A stretch of 64,000 bases of DNA from Blastomussa wellsi (lineage: Eukaryota; Cnidaria; Anthozoa; Scleractinia; Plerogyridae). A program made the position numbers and the translations under genes. A model generated the notes under the pieces. It had not been told where the DNA came from. It saw only the letters and a program-made list of their open reading frames with translations, and searched no databases. Below, piece by piece: positions 1 through 20,754 of this stretch (the stretch's first letter is position 1; the number at the start of each line of letters is the position of its first letter). The stretch lies in NCBI GenBank assembly GCA_947652115.1, contig OX393570.1:676006-740005 (forward strand), written 5' to 3'.

Positions 1-696
1 CTAACCAGACAGCCCGATATACAAGATGTCAAACATGACAAATCATAAAAAGTTGAGCTGTCAATATCTTTTTTTTGCCAAAGGATGTAAAGATTTTTAC
101 CGTCATCCGTGAAAATTAAACAACTTGAGGAAATAATTATCCTTAGCGAAAACGTATATCAGGGTCTATTCTCTATTAATGAGTGGATGAATACCTCTAA
201 GGTCATTCCATTGCTATTTTGGGCACTTACTTATGAAAAGATCTGGGTCATAACTTCTTTTAGGCTTTGACGAGTTTGAGATTCTACTGATAATTAACTT
301 CGGGTAAACTTTCAGAAACTACGTCGTAGAAATATTCAATTTTAACTGTTGAAAATACTTTTAGTGAACAAAATCGCACCCGCTGAAAACTGACTTTGAT
401 GATACTTTTTTTCAGTCAAATCACAAAACTCCGATCTACTAATAAAACGTTTTTTAGCAATTCTAGGTCCTAAATTAAGTATGGTAGATCGAACAGGGCT
501 GTTGCTAAATGCTGACATGACGAAGAAAAGCTGACGTCATAACTTTCGGAAGATTTGTGTTAACGTTATTCTTGATTGGACAATATTAATCGGAAGCTCT
601 TGGGATAGGCACGAGGATTTACTGACATAGCGGCACGTAGGCCGGACGGGATAAGGAATTAACCAAAACTGAATTTGACACAACATTACATTGTAG
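1..696. other. No gene seen; probable intron 5' of the frizzled-domain exon
   Basis: AT-rich sequence with no convincing exon or recognisable repeat. Since the frizzled-domain exon opens at a splice acceptor near 695-696 and no signal peptide is found upstream, this stretch is best read as the intron that separates it from 5' exons outside the window. That is inference. Confidence 0.5.
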
Positions 697-2189
697 ACAC
701 AACATTACCAAGCTGTGAAACGGTCACCCATGCATGTCTTGAAGATAATTTCAGCGACCTGGGAAACACAACAAGAACTCGGCTCCAGGCCTCACTCAAC
801 AGCCTCGAGCCAGTCCTTAACACCAGCTGCTCGGTCAACTTGAAAAAGTTTGCCTGCTTCATTGAAACAGCGCCATGTGTCACTAATGATGGTACAACCT
901 TCCATGCATGCCGATCATTATGCGAGCAAGTCAGACTTAGATGTGGCGAGGAATTTAAAAGGCACAACATTTTCTTTCCACATTGCATCCCTAACTCCCC
1001 TGAAACTGATGCTGGGAGTGGCCTGTGTAGTCTATCACACTGGCCTGTCCCATGGCCAGCAAAGTTGAAACAAAATCCAGGTTTGTTTTAAATTGTAATA
1101 ACATTTTTATCAAAGACCAGGAAGCCACCAACTCTAATGTTAATTTTGAATTAAAAAATGGCCCTCATCGCATTTCAGTGGCGTTCTCCATGCTGCTCCG
1201 GACAATCCTGAGGCTGTCAAAACTTATAGAGGAATCCACCCAAGGGACACTCTACATCAATGTGGATGCTCGTCGTCTCACAAGGGGTTTAAATTACAAA
1301 TGTTTCTCGCATTTAGGGTGTTCACTGGGGGCTCAATTCAAATTAAATCTTGCATCACGACTACTAGAACTTAGCTACCAAAACATATCCTTTTATTTCC
1401 ATTGTAATTGTTATTATCATTTTATTACTCAGCGACAACTCCTAGAAGTCCCAAAGGGATCTCCAAAGCAAACAGAGGTACTGTAACAACACGGGTCTGC
1501 AATACATGCAGAGCGATACACAAATCTCACTTTGACCACCAAAAGACTTTTCCCACATTACGCGTCGGTGCTCGCGAACCTGGCTTAATGTAATTAACAA
1601 AAGTAACTGTCAATTTTTATTGTCAATAGTTAACACATCGTGAATTTGTGCGGTCGGGAATCCTTATGCGAATTATGCGATATAAGGCCAGATTGCTATC
1701 ATCAATTTGTCAGTGAACGGGACTTTGAGCGTGATTCTCAACAAGTTTGCCTAAAGAGGCCCTCGGCCAAAACGAAACGAAAGCGCTGCGTCAGACAGCC
1801 ACGAACAATGTAATAAACAAAAGTAATGAATGCACACTGGAATAAAAACTGTTACGAGTTACAGGGTTCATACAACTTGTCAAATGGCTGTTTTGAATTT
1901 TTTTTTTCCAGATCCTGGTGGAAACAAGGAAACCAAGAAAAAGGGCTTGGCAGGTGGCGTTCTAGCAGCAGCCGTGGTTGGATTTTTGATCATATTTTTC
2001 TTAACAGCATTGCTTTTACATCTTGCTGTAAAGAAGCTCAAGAAAAATGCCAAGGCACGCAGACGAGGAAGCAAAAAAATATATGTTAATGATTCAAATA
2101 TCTCATCTAATGGAAAAGCTGTAACCATTGGATCATTAAACAAAGGATTTGAAAATGAAATCAGTCAGTCTGAAAGCGCTCTATATTAA
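697..2189 (+). CDS. Frizzled-CRD single-pass membrane protein, 3' part (partial)
   Basis: Two exons are visible, 697-1080 and 1912-2189 (stop TAA at 2187). The first follows an acceptor ending TTGTAG and ends at a CAG|GTTTGT donor in phase 1. The second follows a polypyrimidine CAG acceptor, and the phases join correctly. Exon A encodes a frizzled cysteine-rich domain with ten cysteines in family spacing, including FACFIETAPC and HACRSLCEQVRLRC. Exon B encodes a short linker, one hydrophobic helix (roughly GGVLAAAVVGFLIIFFLTALL), a basic stop-transfer stretch and a cytoplasmic tail of about 50 residues rich in Ser and Asn. There is no seven-helix frizzled body and no kinase or protease domain, so this is not a classical Frizzled, ROR or corin. 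A Wnt- or lipid-binding role is possible from the fold but unproven. The signal peptide and any further ectodomains would lie upstream of the window. Confidence 0.7.
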
Positions 2190-3197
2190 ATAATTTATTT
2201 AAAATATAATGTTGAGATTGTTACAAATGCCAAAATGTATGAGATATAAATATATTTCATTAACGAAGCACAAGAAACATACTGGCCCTATATTCTGGAC
2301 TTAGTAAGCACAATTAGGTCAGTGCACACCAAAAAAACTGAATGCCAGCAGTTCTCCAATACAGCAGGGTTTTCCTTTTCAAATAAAGTTGAAGTCGATG
2401 AAAGCGAAGCTGGCGGAGACAGCTTGTATAAATTATATAACTTTAACATTATATAACAGCAAGGATTCATTTAGTTGCCGGCAACGGAGCCGTTCACATG
2501 CGGCGAAAATCGCTGGTCGCCGGCCGAAAAGGAAAACCCTGATTCAGTCCCTAGTAACCATGGTTAATAAGAGATAATAATATAGAAACCTTTGCATGTT
2601 TTGTAAGAAGGGTGCTCTATTTTTTTGTGTCAGCTGAAAATTGTATTAAATCTTATTTTGTGGAATAAAACCATCACATGTGCAGTTAAGATCTTTGTTT
2701 TGCATTCTTTGACGACATTGCCCATTCCCAATGAATTCTTCACTTAAACCCTTAACTGACCAAACCACTTCACATACACACATCTGGAAAGTGCTGTCCT
2801 ACACCCTACAAGCTAAGGCTAGTGCGGTTGTTTTGCAAGGACTCTTTGGTTGGCAGATGAAGCAAGGCCAGCATTGTAAAAGGTCTTCAGGCAAGCACAC
2901 AGTGATTCTTACTTTCCCGAAAGCGGCGCAACCATAAAAATCAATTTTCCTGTACTCTGGATACATTTTTAATTTAAATGGTTAAAATGCCTTAAAGGGC
3001 CCTTGTTATTTTTGATGCCATCAAGATTATGGAAATTGTATGGTGAAGTGCAATCTTGTTGCATTGCTGTAAGTTATGTTACTGTACGTGTTTGAATTAC
3101 CTTTAGTAAGTTTCTCAGTGATCTCTATTTTGACACGCTCTGAGTAAAATATAATACAGAAACTCTCACATGTAAACAATAACAAAGGTGTGGCTGA
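2190..3197. other. 3' UTR and convergent intergenic region
   Basis: Contains AATAAA signals near 2380 and 2664, suitable for 3' processing of the frizzled-domain gene. The GNAT gene ends convergently at 3198. No coding potential is seen; short frames here lack splice or domain support. Confidence 0.5.
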
Positions 3198-5225
3198 CTA
3201 GGTATCACACACAACAAACCCAATGTCCTTGTAAAGTTTAATGGCGGCATCTCTGTATAGCTCAGTCTTCAGGCTGACTGACTCTTTCCCATGGTCTTTG
3301 TGATACTTAAGAACATGCAAAGCAAGAGCTCTTCCCAGACCACTCCCCTGATACTCTGGCAAGACTGCTAGCCAGTGAAGAATGCCTACAGAGGTGTGAT
3401 GCTCTTCTTGCCATGCAAATGCTGTTGCTACGTATATGTTGTTGTGTTTGATGAAGAAAAAGCCATCTTTTGTAAACAGTGGACTTGACGAATACCTGTG
3501 GTCAGAGAAAATCAATTTGTCAGAATAGAACGAGGGTGGCACAGTGGTGCAGAGGGCTCGTCTCTCACCAATGTGGCTCAGCTTCGATTCCGGGACTCTG
3601 CATCGTAATCATGTCAGTTAAGTTTGTTGTTGGTTCTGATTCCTCTGTCCAAGGGTGTTTCAACAGGTTATCCTCCCTCCAAAACCCGAACAATTCTAAA
3701 TTCCAGTTTGAGAGGACCCATATGAACACCAGCTATGGCCAAAGTGGCTTCCTTTCAAAATATCGTTATTTATTTATAAAATCGAAGAAAACTATAATTT
3801 GAGAGTTGTTACTGAACACAGATATTTCAAAACTTCCCATAACCACAAGGATGTAGCGTGCAGCAATCTGTGTGTGCTAAAACATAAACTTGATAAACAG
3901 TACATGCCTTATAGAGCTGTGATTTTATTTGCAACTTACATGTAAAATTATATGTTAAACTTACAGAGTATTGAAAAAGAAAAACAGTGCAAAATGCAAA
4001 AATGTGAAATGATTTTTGGCACTGCAGCCAAAGCCTGAGTAGAATGCTCAAAATCAAGATCTTCAACCAAATTCAACGACTTTCATTAATATTTACCTTT
4101 CAACAAATCTCTCGGGATTCCAATCTGACACAAAGTCACCAAATGCTTCTCTAACTGCAAATAAACATATAATACATCAGAGAAACTTTTATTAAAAACT
4201 GTGCAATGCTATAAAAGTGTGTTTGAAACATGAAACATGAAATTAATGATCTCAGTGTGCAAACGATTCAAGCAATAATAAATTTATTAAATTACCAAGT
4301 ACTTTTTTAGCCAATTAAATTTTAATATAATTTTGTTTTATCAACTGGGTTGATAACGTGAATTGGCCACCGTAAAGAGATTCAATACCTGACGTTTCGA
4401 GCGTTAGCCCTTCGTTGTTAAGGCTGGAAGCTGGATTTTTTTATTGATCAGCAGCGGTAATTAGTTTGTGGTTTTGAGGTCTGTTCGTGTGTCCTTGACT
4501 TCATTGTGATTGGTCACTACACAATCAACATTCCGAAAATATTTCACATGTTCACGTTTTCTTAGGGTGCGTTCCTTTGGGGTGATCCGGATCATGGTGC
4601 ATCAAAGGCGCCGGCGAATCCACTACGAGCAAGGATTCGCCAGCACCTTTGATGCACCATGGTCCGGATCACTCCAAATGAACGCACCCTGATCAGGATC
4701 AGTGATCCGGATCATGGTGTATCAAAGGCGCCGGCGAATCCTTGCTCAGAGTGGATTCGCCGGTGCCTTTGATGCACCATGATCCGCATCACTGATCCTG
4801 ATCCAGATCACCCCAAAGGAATGCACCCTTAGCTTGACAGTAACGGTATATGAGTAACCAGTCAATCAAAAAAGAAGGTAGATCCCTCTCCAGGGATCCG
4901 CAGGTGAAACAAGTTCACTAACCTATTTCCATCCATCTTTGTTCATCACCATTCTGAAAATGTTAATAACATACTTGAAATTAGTGAGTGTACGTTGCAT
5001 GACTAAATTGGAATATCCCCAACTCCACCTCCAACTAAGGCTCGATTTCCGCCATTCTCCGACTCCGAGCCTGAATTGAGCCTGTATTAAATGCAAAGAC
5101 AGACTAGTTCTTACCTTCCAAGTGCAAATGACGAAATTCTCCCTTAATTTAACCTCAGGAAGAGGCCTTTGTTGGAGATCGTAAAAATTCAACCGGCACC
5201 GATCCTGTAGCAGCTCTCGTAACAT
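3198..5225 (-). CDS. GNAT-family N-acetyltransferase, 165 aa
   Basis: Four coding exons on the minus strand, in transcript order: 5115-5225, 4923-4953, 4097-4154 and 3198-3495. They total 498 bases including the TAG stop, with matching phases at each junction. The protein is a small GNAT enzyme. Motif A is HWLAVLPEYQGSGLGRAL, with the acetyl-CoA pyrophosphate loop Q-G-S-G-L-G at about residues 116-121. It is followed by the usual C-terminal part ending RDAAIKLYKDIGFVVCDT. The ATG at 5225 sits a few codons inside an exon with acceptor GCGCTAG, so the 5' UTR is probably spliced; a donor-like CAT|GTAAGC lies near 5370. The substrate cannot be named from sequence. The gene is divergent from MCM7 and probably shares its promoter. 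The third intron holds a tRNA-derived SINE and the second holds two older repeats. Confidence 0.8.
3532..3720 (+). repeat. tRNA-derived SINE copy
   Basis: The head resembles a tRNA gene (A-box-like GGTGGCACAGTGG, B-box-like CTTCGATTCC). The tail TTGTTGTTGGTTCTGATTCC recurs, degenerate and inverted, near 32420-32595. It overlaps the last GNAT exon by a few bases at the intron edge. Confidence 0.55.
4320..4430 (-). repeat. Penelope-like retroelement fragment with degenerate hammerhead ribozyme core
   Basis: On the minus strand the segment reads CGAAGGGCTAACGCTCGAAA CGTC. That is hammerhead stem II plus the conserved GAAA and the start of stem III, followed by a sequence containing CTCTTTACGGTGGCC and a short ATCAACCCAGTTGAT palindrome. 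This combination is familiar to me from Penelope-like elements that carry hammerhead motifs. The CUGANGA box is mutated (ACAACGA), so cleavage activity is unlikely. Confidence 0.5.
4565..4828. mobile_element. Harbinger-like foldback MITE, internally duplicated
   Basis: The element begins GGGTGCGTTC and ends GAATGCACCC and is flanked by TTA on both sides (4562-4564 and 4829-4831), the 3-bp target duplication typical of PIF/Harbinger elements. It folds on itself almost completely and contains a second, internal foldback copy: the first unit ends near 4689 with AACGCACCC. No coding capacity. It lies in an intron of the GNAT gene. Confidence 0.6.
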
Positions 5226-5447
5226 ATAATGTGGCTTGATACCCTAGCGCATAAAAGAGACTAAACAATTGAAACAATGACCTAAACAATAGATCTAGAA
5301 GCTGCTTACAATACGAAACAAAAGCAAACTTCGACAGCTACATCTTCGGACACTATATTGAAGCTTACATGAGATACTGACCTAGCTCTCTAGTTCCCAG
5401 CTCACAAGCGTTTCACATTCTACCCACAATTCACCACGGCAGTTGGG

Positions 5448-5460
5448 TTTTCGCGCCAAA
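5448..5460. promoter_or_regulatory. Consensus E2F site in the GNAT/MCM7 divergent promoter
   Basis: TTTTCGCGCCAAA matches the E2F/DP consensus (TTTSSCGC and its complement) and lies 85 bases upstream of the MCM7 ATG. MCM genes are classical E2F targets in animals, so the site probably times MCM7 to G1/S. It may also influence the divergent acetyltransferase gene. The role is inferred from motif and position. Confidence 0.65.
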
Positions 5461-5544
5461 TTTGTCACATGCCACAAGAGTTAGAATTTATATTCTGCTT
5501 GGACTGCTCGTTGTCTCTCACAAAACACAAGATTTCCACCAAAT

Positions 5545-15074
<9,530 letters not shown>

Positions 15075-15371
15075 TAAAGTAAGATCAGCCAGAGGAGTTG
15101 GAGTCAGTCGACTGAATTCGCAGGTTGTCTTGATGAACTTCCCTTTTTATTTCCGTGCAGAAGAAAGATAGACTATTGGAGAATTATTTTTATAGCTGCG
15201 AAAACCTACGCTTCAGTCATGGTCATTGTCCCCATTTATTTCATAATTATTCTCTTGCTGTATTGCACACTCTGGCGTCAGCATTATCTAAGTCACCTGT
15301 AAATATTGTTTTGCTTTTTTAATTTCTAATACGGCTTTACCTTGTCGAGTATTGTATAATTGTTTTCATAA

Positions 15372-15377
15372 AATAAA
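15372..15377 (+). promoter_or_regulatory. Poly(A) signal of MCM7
   Basis: AATAAA about 300 bases after the MCM7 stop codon, followed by GT-rich sequence (TTGCAGTTTTGTTGTATT). It is the likely 3' end signal. Confidence 0.55.
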
Positions 15378-15379
15378 CG

Positions 15380-16340
15380 TTTTGAATGTTGCAGTTTTGT
15401 TGTATTCATTTCTCACGACTCTTACCGAATAAGAGATTTCTTATCCAACTGATCGCGGACCACAGAAAAACACGGAATTAGAACCACGCGGACTTAAGTT
15501 CCCGTAGTAACTTATTAACGAACTAAACAAACTAACTACATTTGATATTTTTATTCCTTTCGTGCGGTATTTGTACTCTGTTGTATAACTTAAGTAACTT
15601 GTTCAGTCTCGTGCTCGTGCTCGAAACGAAGCAAAAACAAAACGTATTTATGATGTGGCCACCCTACTCGGCAAACCTGTGCAGTAATATTAAGCCCTGA
15701 TGAAGTTAAGACCCTTTGTAAGTTGAACCGAAAATCGGTGAAACAGCTAAAACATTGCTTTAATAATAGAATACAGTTTACTCCTCTCTGTTCTTCCTTG
15801 GGTCTCAATTTAGATAACTAGTGTTTAGGTCTATGACAATTAGCGCAGAGTTTACATTTTTTCATGCAACCCTTTCATGACTACTTATAACTGTACCCAG
15901 TACGAATGTCAAACCGTCCAATGGCTGTGTTGAATACGTCTAAACGCCATCATCAGATGCACGTCTTGGCAGGGAAAAAGCGCATCCCTAGTCAACATGC
16001 ATGTGAAATTTAATTATAACCTTGAACTTTGCTTACTCCAAAGATGAAGATGCTTTAACTGATAGTTTGGCCCTTTCCACGCAGTTTAGCTCTGATCTTA
16101 GGAGCAGTAGACAATGTGAATATTAACTTTATAGCACTTTTTTAGCACATCTGCCGAGATTGGAAACGAATGGGAACAAAAACAAATTTAATTTACGTTA
16201 AGGAATCCTTTGAACTCCTTTCGCGTAGCCATCTCAGCCTTCACTGTAGACATCATTGTTTCCAGTGTCTCTTTTCTGTGTTCTTGTTTCTCTCCGCGAT
16301 GAAAAGAGTCTGGGGAAAGAAACATTTACAGGTAATTTGT
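15380..16340. other. Intergenic sequence, no gene seen
   Basis: Spacer between MCM7 and the repeat-rich block. Short frames occur on both strands but none has a domain, splice context or codon pattern that I would support. Confidence 0.5.
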
Positions 16341-16445
16341 TTTACAAACCTTAGTCTCGCTTAGGGGTGTTAATTTCAGATTTTTGGTCTCGCTTAGGGT
16401 GAGCCGACGGTTTTCGCCGTCAAAGTTTCGTTTAGGGTTGCACGA
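16341..16445 (+). repeat. Short tandem repeat with GTCTCGCTTAGGG units
   Basis: Two clear units (TAGTCTCGCTTAGGGGTG and TGGTCTCGCTTAGGGTGAG) and one diverged unit (AGTTTCGTTTAGGGTT), spaced about 50 bases apart. An internal hairpin GACGGTTTTCGCCGTC lies between them. It is satellite-like or part of an unrecognised element. Confidence 0.4.
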
Positions 16446-16865
16446 CAAGAAATATAGAAATATAAATTTTAATTTTGGCAATTTCTGACGAGTATTCTTA
16501 TCTGTTTCATATGGGAGTTACCCGACGACTTACCTCTCTTTTGGCTTCCAAAAGCTATTTCGTTGTTGTCGTTAAAGTCGATTCCATGTCAATCGCTCTT
16601 TCCTCTAGCTGCTCTCGTTGATTATCAATAATATCTGTGACATAAGCGAAGGATTTTGTATTAAATTGCCAAGTATCACAGACTATTACAATTACGTTTG
16701 GCCAGATTTGTCTTGACAAGAAAACCTATAAGTTTCAAGTACCGAGGTCAAAGTTAAATTCTCTTCTTGGCTGCACATCTTGTTTCCGAAAGGGTTGGGG
16801 AATGGAGAAAGGCGAAAGGCTATTAAGAATGCGCTTGCGGCCTCCAATTTTTAATTACTTTACCC

Positions 16866-17392
16866 CTTTTTATGACCGGGGAGGGAATCCCCTATTAAAA
16901 TGACGGGGTGCTCGTAGGAAATTTTGAAAAGTACCCCTAAAAGATACCAGAATCTCGATTAGTGGGCGTGGCCCCCCAAAATTTTCAACCCTAAAAGGTA
17001 CCACCACATCTACTGGGGAAAACCAATAGCTGTTATTGAAGTTGAGCCTGCGATAATATATTCTTTTGTAAAGACAACATGCGAACGAGGCGAAAGGGTC
17101 AAAACATCGGACAACACAATGCACAATGACCCGTTAGCCTCGTTTGTATGTCAAACCGCTGACAACTTCAATAAGAGCCATTTTAAAACACCAAATTAAC
17201 CAATATTGACAAGTTTCAATATCAGTTAAGACGGTCCACCTTCTATTTATAATTTTTTTAAGAAGCGTTGTCATTATAATTTTAGCTTAAAGTACCCTAA
17301 GCGGTACCAATCCGTCAAGTTTACCCCCTAACAGGTACGACGAGCACCCCCGTCATTTTTATAGGAAAGTTGCCCCCCCCCCCGGTTTTTAC
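16866..17392. mobile_element. Candidate MITE with about 50-bp imperfect inverted ends
   Basis: The left end (ACCGGGGAGGGAATCCCC ... AAATGACGGGGTGCTCGT) is repeated in inverted orientation at the right end (ACGAGCACCCCCGTCATTTT ... CCCCCCGG). The interior has no transposase. The family is unknown to me. The long C run near 17374 may not be reliably assembled. Confidence 0.45.
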
Positions 17393-18535
17393 GCCGTGTT
17401 ATTGGCTTTTCCCCGCTGAAGGAGCCTCTACGGGGAAGAGAGAAACTTCAAATTGGCTGCAAATCACGGGGAACAGATGTTTGGAAATATGTGTAACCTA
17501 TTTGAGACTGGTATCCTTCCAATTTCTTCTCCAACCGAACAATCTTTTCCTGTAGGGCCCGTTCTTTCGCCGATGGAGACTGCCCCAAGATGTGAGCTAA
17601 CGACCTTCTTGTTTGCTTCTTCTATTCTAGACAAAAAGGATTTTAAGAAATTAAAAGTCATTAAATGTTCTACAAAAAAGATGATAAACACAACAAATCA
17701 ATGGTTTGCTCCCCGTCTGTTATTCGTCACGCAGTCACGCACAGCTTCTCCTCTCCAACGAGAGCAGCGATGCGTGACGGCATGCCCCCACCGCTTGAAT
17801 TGCGTTCGCAGCCGTTTTTTCTGGGACGTCACGCAACGCTGCCTTTCCTCCCAAAAACGGCTGCGGAGGAGAATACTTATACACTGAAATGACCTCAAAG
17901 AGACAAGAAAATAAAAAGACAAAATACACAGTTGCGTTCCTCAATCTCGCTCGATCGACCAATATTTTCCGCCAATCCTGTATTAACTATAAATGCTGAC
18001 GGTTTATTTTTCGACTAAACCAAATCTCTCAAATAAATAAACGCCTTCAGGTACGTACAGATCACTAAGATATCTTATACGGCTGAGAATGTTTCAGAAA
18101 TCGCAAATCATCTCTTATTGTTTCCACCTTATTTTGCTCATGTGATGATTTGGTTTCCTGTCGGCTGTGATATCTAAATAATCCTTGCTATATTGTATAA
18201 GATTACATATCTTAAAGTTCCACGCAATGTCGACAGACCTGATGCTATCAATCACCTGTGACTGATTCAGTACGGTCGCCGTCTTCCATCACTTTTCATG
18301 ACTTGTAATAATGCTTGAATCAGAAGATCCGCCACTTTATACACCAAACAATAATAGCTGTACGTTTTTAAAATGTAATGCAGCTTTCTTTTTCGCAGAA
18401 ACAAAGGGGCTTTCGAGAAAACAGGAAGTGCTGACCTCGTGTGACGGGTGCGTTACCGTGAAAGTAGTTATTATTATTGTTATCAATATTGTGATTTATT
18501 GTTATTTTTTATGTTTATGAACCACAAGAAAACTC
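17393..18535. other. Intergenic sequence with a CGCAGCCGTTTTT hairpin
   Basis: No gene supported. About 17805-17867 forms a hairpin (CGCAGCCGTTTTTT ... AAAAACGGCTGCG). The AAAAACGGCTGCG arm recurs near 51600, so this is probably a dispersed repeat. The remainder shows nothing recognisable. Confidence 0.4.
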
Positions 18536-18819
18536 GGCTAGATTGCAGAATACCCGGCCCACGAAATATCTAACATAAAAAACTTGCTACCGCAGTGCCG
18601 CAGTCGGCATAATTAACATAAAAACATTATATATAAAACATAAAAGACTTGCTGCCGCAGTGCCGCAGTGCCGCAGTCCCGCTGTCGTCAAATTGAATTA
18701 TCCGGCTTCCTTTGCTTAATCGAGCGCATCCATGGCCGTTAGCATTGAACAACAACTCAACAAAAATTTATTACTTTCGTTTTATCAAACAAACTTATTA
18801 CACTAGGGATTTCACCACG

Positions 18820-19340
18820 CACTTGCAAACACGCCACACATGAATATACCTCGTTCTTGTATCCATCAGCCGAAACAAACACGCTACACATGAATCGTTG
18901 AATCGCATACGGGCCGAAACAAACACGCCACACATGAATATACCTCGTTCTTGTATCCATCAGCCGAAACAAACACGCTACACATGAATCGTTGAATCGC
19001 ATACGGGCCGAAACAAACACGCCACACATGAACATACCTCGTTCTTCTATCCATCAGCCGAAACAAACACGCTACACATGAATCGTTAAATCGCATACGG
19101 GCCTAAACAAACACGCCACACATGATTCTACCTCGTTCTTTTATCCATGAGCCCAAACAAACACGCTACACATGAATATACCTCGTTCTTTGATCCAATT
19201 GACCCCAAACATACCCGCTCGAGTCGCGTTTTTCTGTACTTGCTACTCCCTAAATCGCATGAGCCCAAACAAGCACGCAACTGCCAACACATGAATATTC
19301 CTCTTTCGTTTTATGCGTGAGCCCAAACATACGCGTTGCA
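18820..19340 (+). repeat. 94-bp tandem repeat inside the Merlin element
   Basis: Units of 94 bases (ACACGCCACACATGAATA at 18830, 18924 and 19018, then degenerating), each made of two related half-units of about 47 bases (ACGCCACACATGAA and ACGCTACACATGAA). Open frames across it are a by-product of the repeat. It belongs to the left subterminal region of the transposon. Confidence 0.7.
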
Positions 19341-19678
19341 CATAATTTTCATTTACGCAGGCGTTATTTTGATCGTTCAGGGGCGTTGCGTGACCATCGA
19401 AATCCCGGGCTAGTCTAGCTGTCGCAGACTTTGGGCACGAGAAAGACAAATGTATCTCCTTTTTTGTTTTATTGACCTTTCAATTCTTATACAAATCTTC
19501 AACACGGCATAAATTTTAGAACATGAAATTATACATAACTTTTCGCCATGTCTTACATGTATTGGACAAATGTTTCAGGCATAACCTTAAGCAATTTACA
19601 ACAGAAACAAAATATAGCTGAAATTCAAAACACTGTTTGTATCCTGTGATGCGGGTAACAGTTCTTTAATTCTACATC

Positions 19679-20161
19679 CTAATCTACTGAATAAATTTCC
19701 TTGACATCTCGTAAAAACATTTCAAATAAGTCATTGTCTTTGTTCCTATAGCGCCACATAAATTCTGCTAAATATGACGAGAAATGATGTTTCCTGACAC
19801 CAAATGGAGGCATTTTAACCTTGGCGTGTCGCCAGTGCCCTTCAATTTTATTTGTGCTGTCGCCATCATCGTTCACAAATTCTATTGAATGGTTCACAGT
19901 TCGATGGGTGTAGCCATGTTTCTCTAAGTTACAGTACGCTTTCCAACAGTCTGAAATGATCGTAGTGCCAGGTTTAATCCACTTCTGGATTATCGGTAAC
20001 AAAGTTTGTTCATCTCTTTTTTCCACCGCTATAAGAAAGCATTTCCTACTGTCATTCTCGATTCCGCCAAATACCCACTGCCCTTCGACATGATGGCCAC
20101 GATGATACTTGCGTTTTCCCCAGCAATGCGAGATTATTTGCAAACCAATGCATACATTGAG
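19679..20161 (-). pseudogene. IS1595/ISXO2-type (Merlin) transposase, N-truncated
   Basis: An open frame of about 160 codons ending at 19679. It contains the core of an IS1595-class DDE transposase: GKRKYHRGHHVEGQWVFGG, then TTIISDCWKAY (second catalytic Asp) and TNKIEGHWRHAK (third catalytic acidic residue), followed by the C-terminal FMWRYRNKDNDLFEMF segment. The frame opens after a stop at 20162. The residues just before GKRKYHRG (QIISHCW) do not show the D-E-S-K-F type segment I expect around the first catalytic Asp. No N-terminal helix-turn-helix or zinc region was recognised upstream. The copy is therefore probably inactive, unless an unseen exon supplies the first Asp. Its function would be excision and insertion of the host element. 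Confidence 0.75.
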
Positions 20162-20754
20162 TCATAGACTTGACAGACTTTTGTTGCGTAAACAACAACT
20201 TAGCATTATTTGAACTACGTAATCAGATCGTTCTAAATCATTTGGTAAACATGTCAGTTGAACGAACGCTATAAATTGTAATTTTATTTCAGTTTCACGA
20301 TGTGCAAACGCAAAAGGGTCGCAAAAGGACTTATTGGACACAACAGTATATTTCGAAAATAGTTTTTTTAGCGTTGCTACAGCAAACAAGGATTTTCTAC
20401 AGTACTTCAAATAAATAAAGTATTTGTAACATGTTAAACCATGCCTATCATTTATTGCGTGTGGACTATTTGGCCGCGGGGAAACTAAGTCGGACGAACG
20501 ACAGGGTTGCGGGGAACTGGGTATTACAAGAATGTCGATCGATCGAGTTGCTTTTCTTATCCCTTTTGTTATCAAGTCGAAATGCCAGCTAACTTGTTGA
20601 AAAAAAAAAAACAAAGTCGAAAACTAAGACTTACACTCATCTTTCCTCGAGTTTACTTCTGAATCAAAAGGACTTCATTTTGTATAGAATCGTCTTTACA
20701 TGCGTATCGAATGGACTTCGACTTGCAACGTTTAACTCACTTACACTTTATTAT

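Noticed and set aside
1052..1486. 144-codon frame after the frizzled-domain exon
   Set aside because: It overlaps the donor site at 1080 in another frame and shows no family resemblance. The spliced model to 1912 keeps phase and adds a membrane helix.
18757..19096. Cysteine-rich minus-strand peptides with internal repeats
   Set aside because: They are translations of the 94-bp satellite; the repeat length is not a multiple of three and the peptides do not persist.
20162..20614. 150-codon minus-strand frame just upstream of the Merlin transposase
   Set aside because: It follows a stop in the transposase frame and shows no helix-turn-helix, zinc motif or resemblance to IS1595-class N-termini. 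Retained only as a possible exon source.
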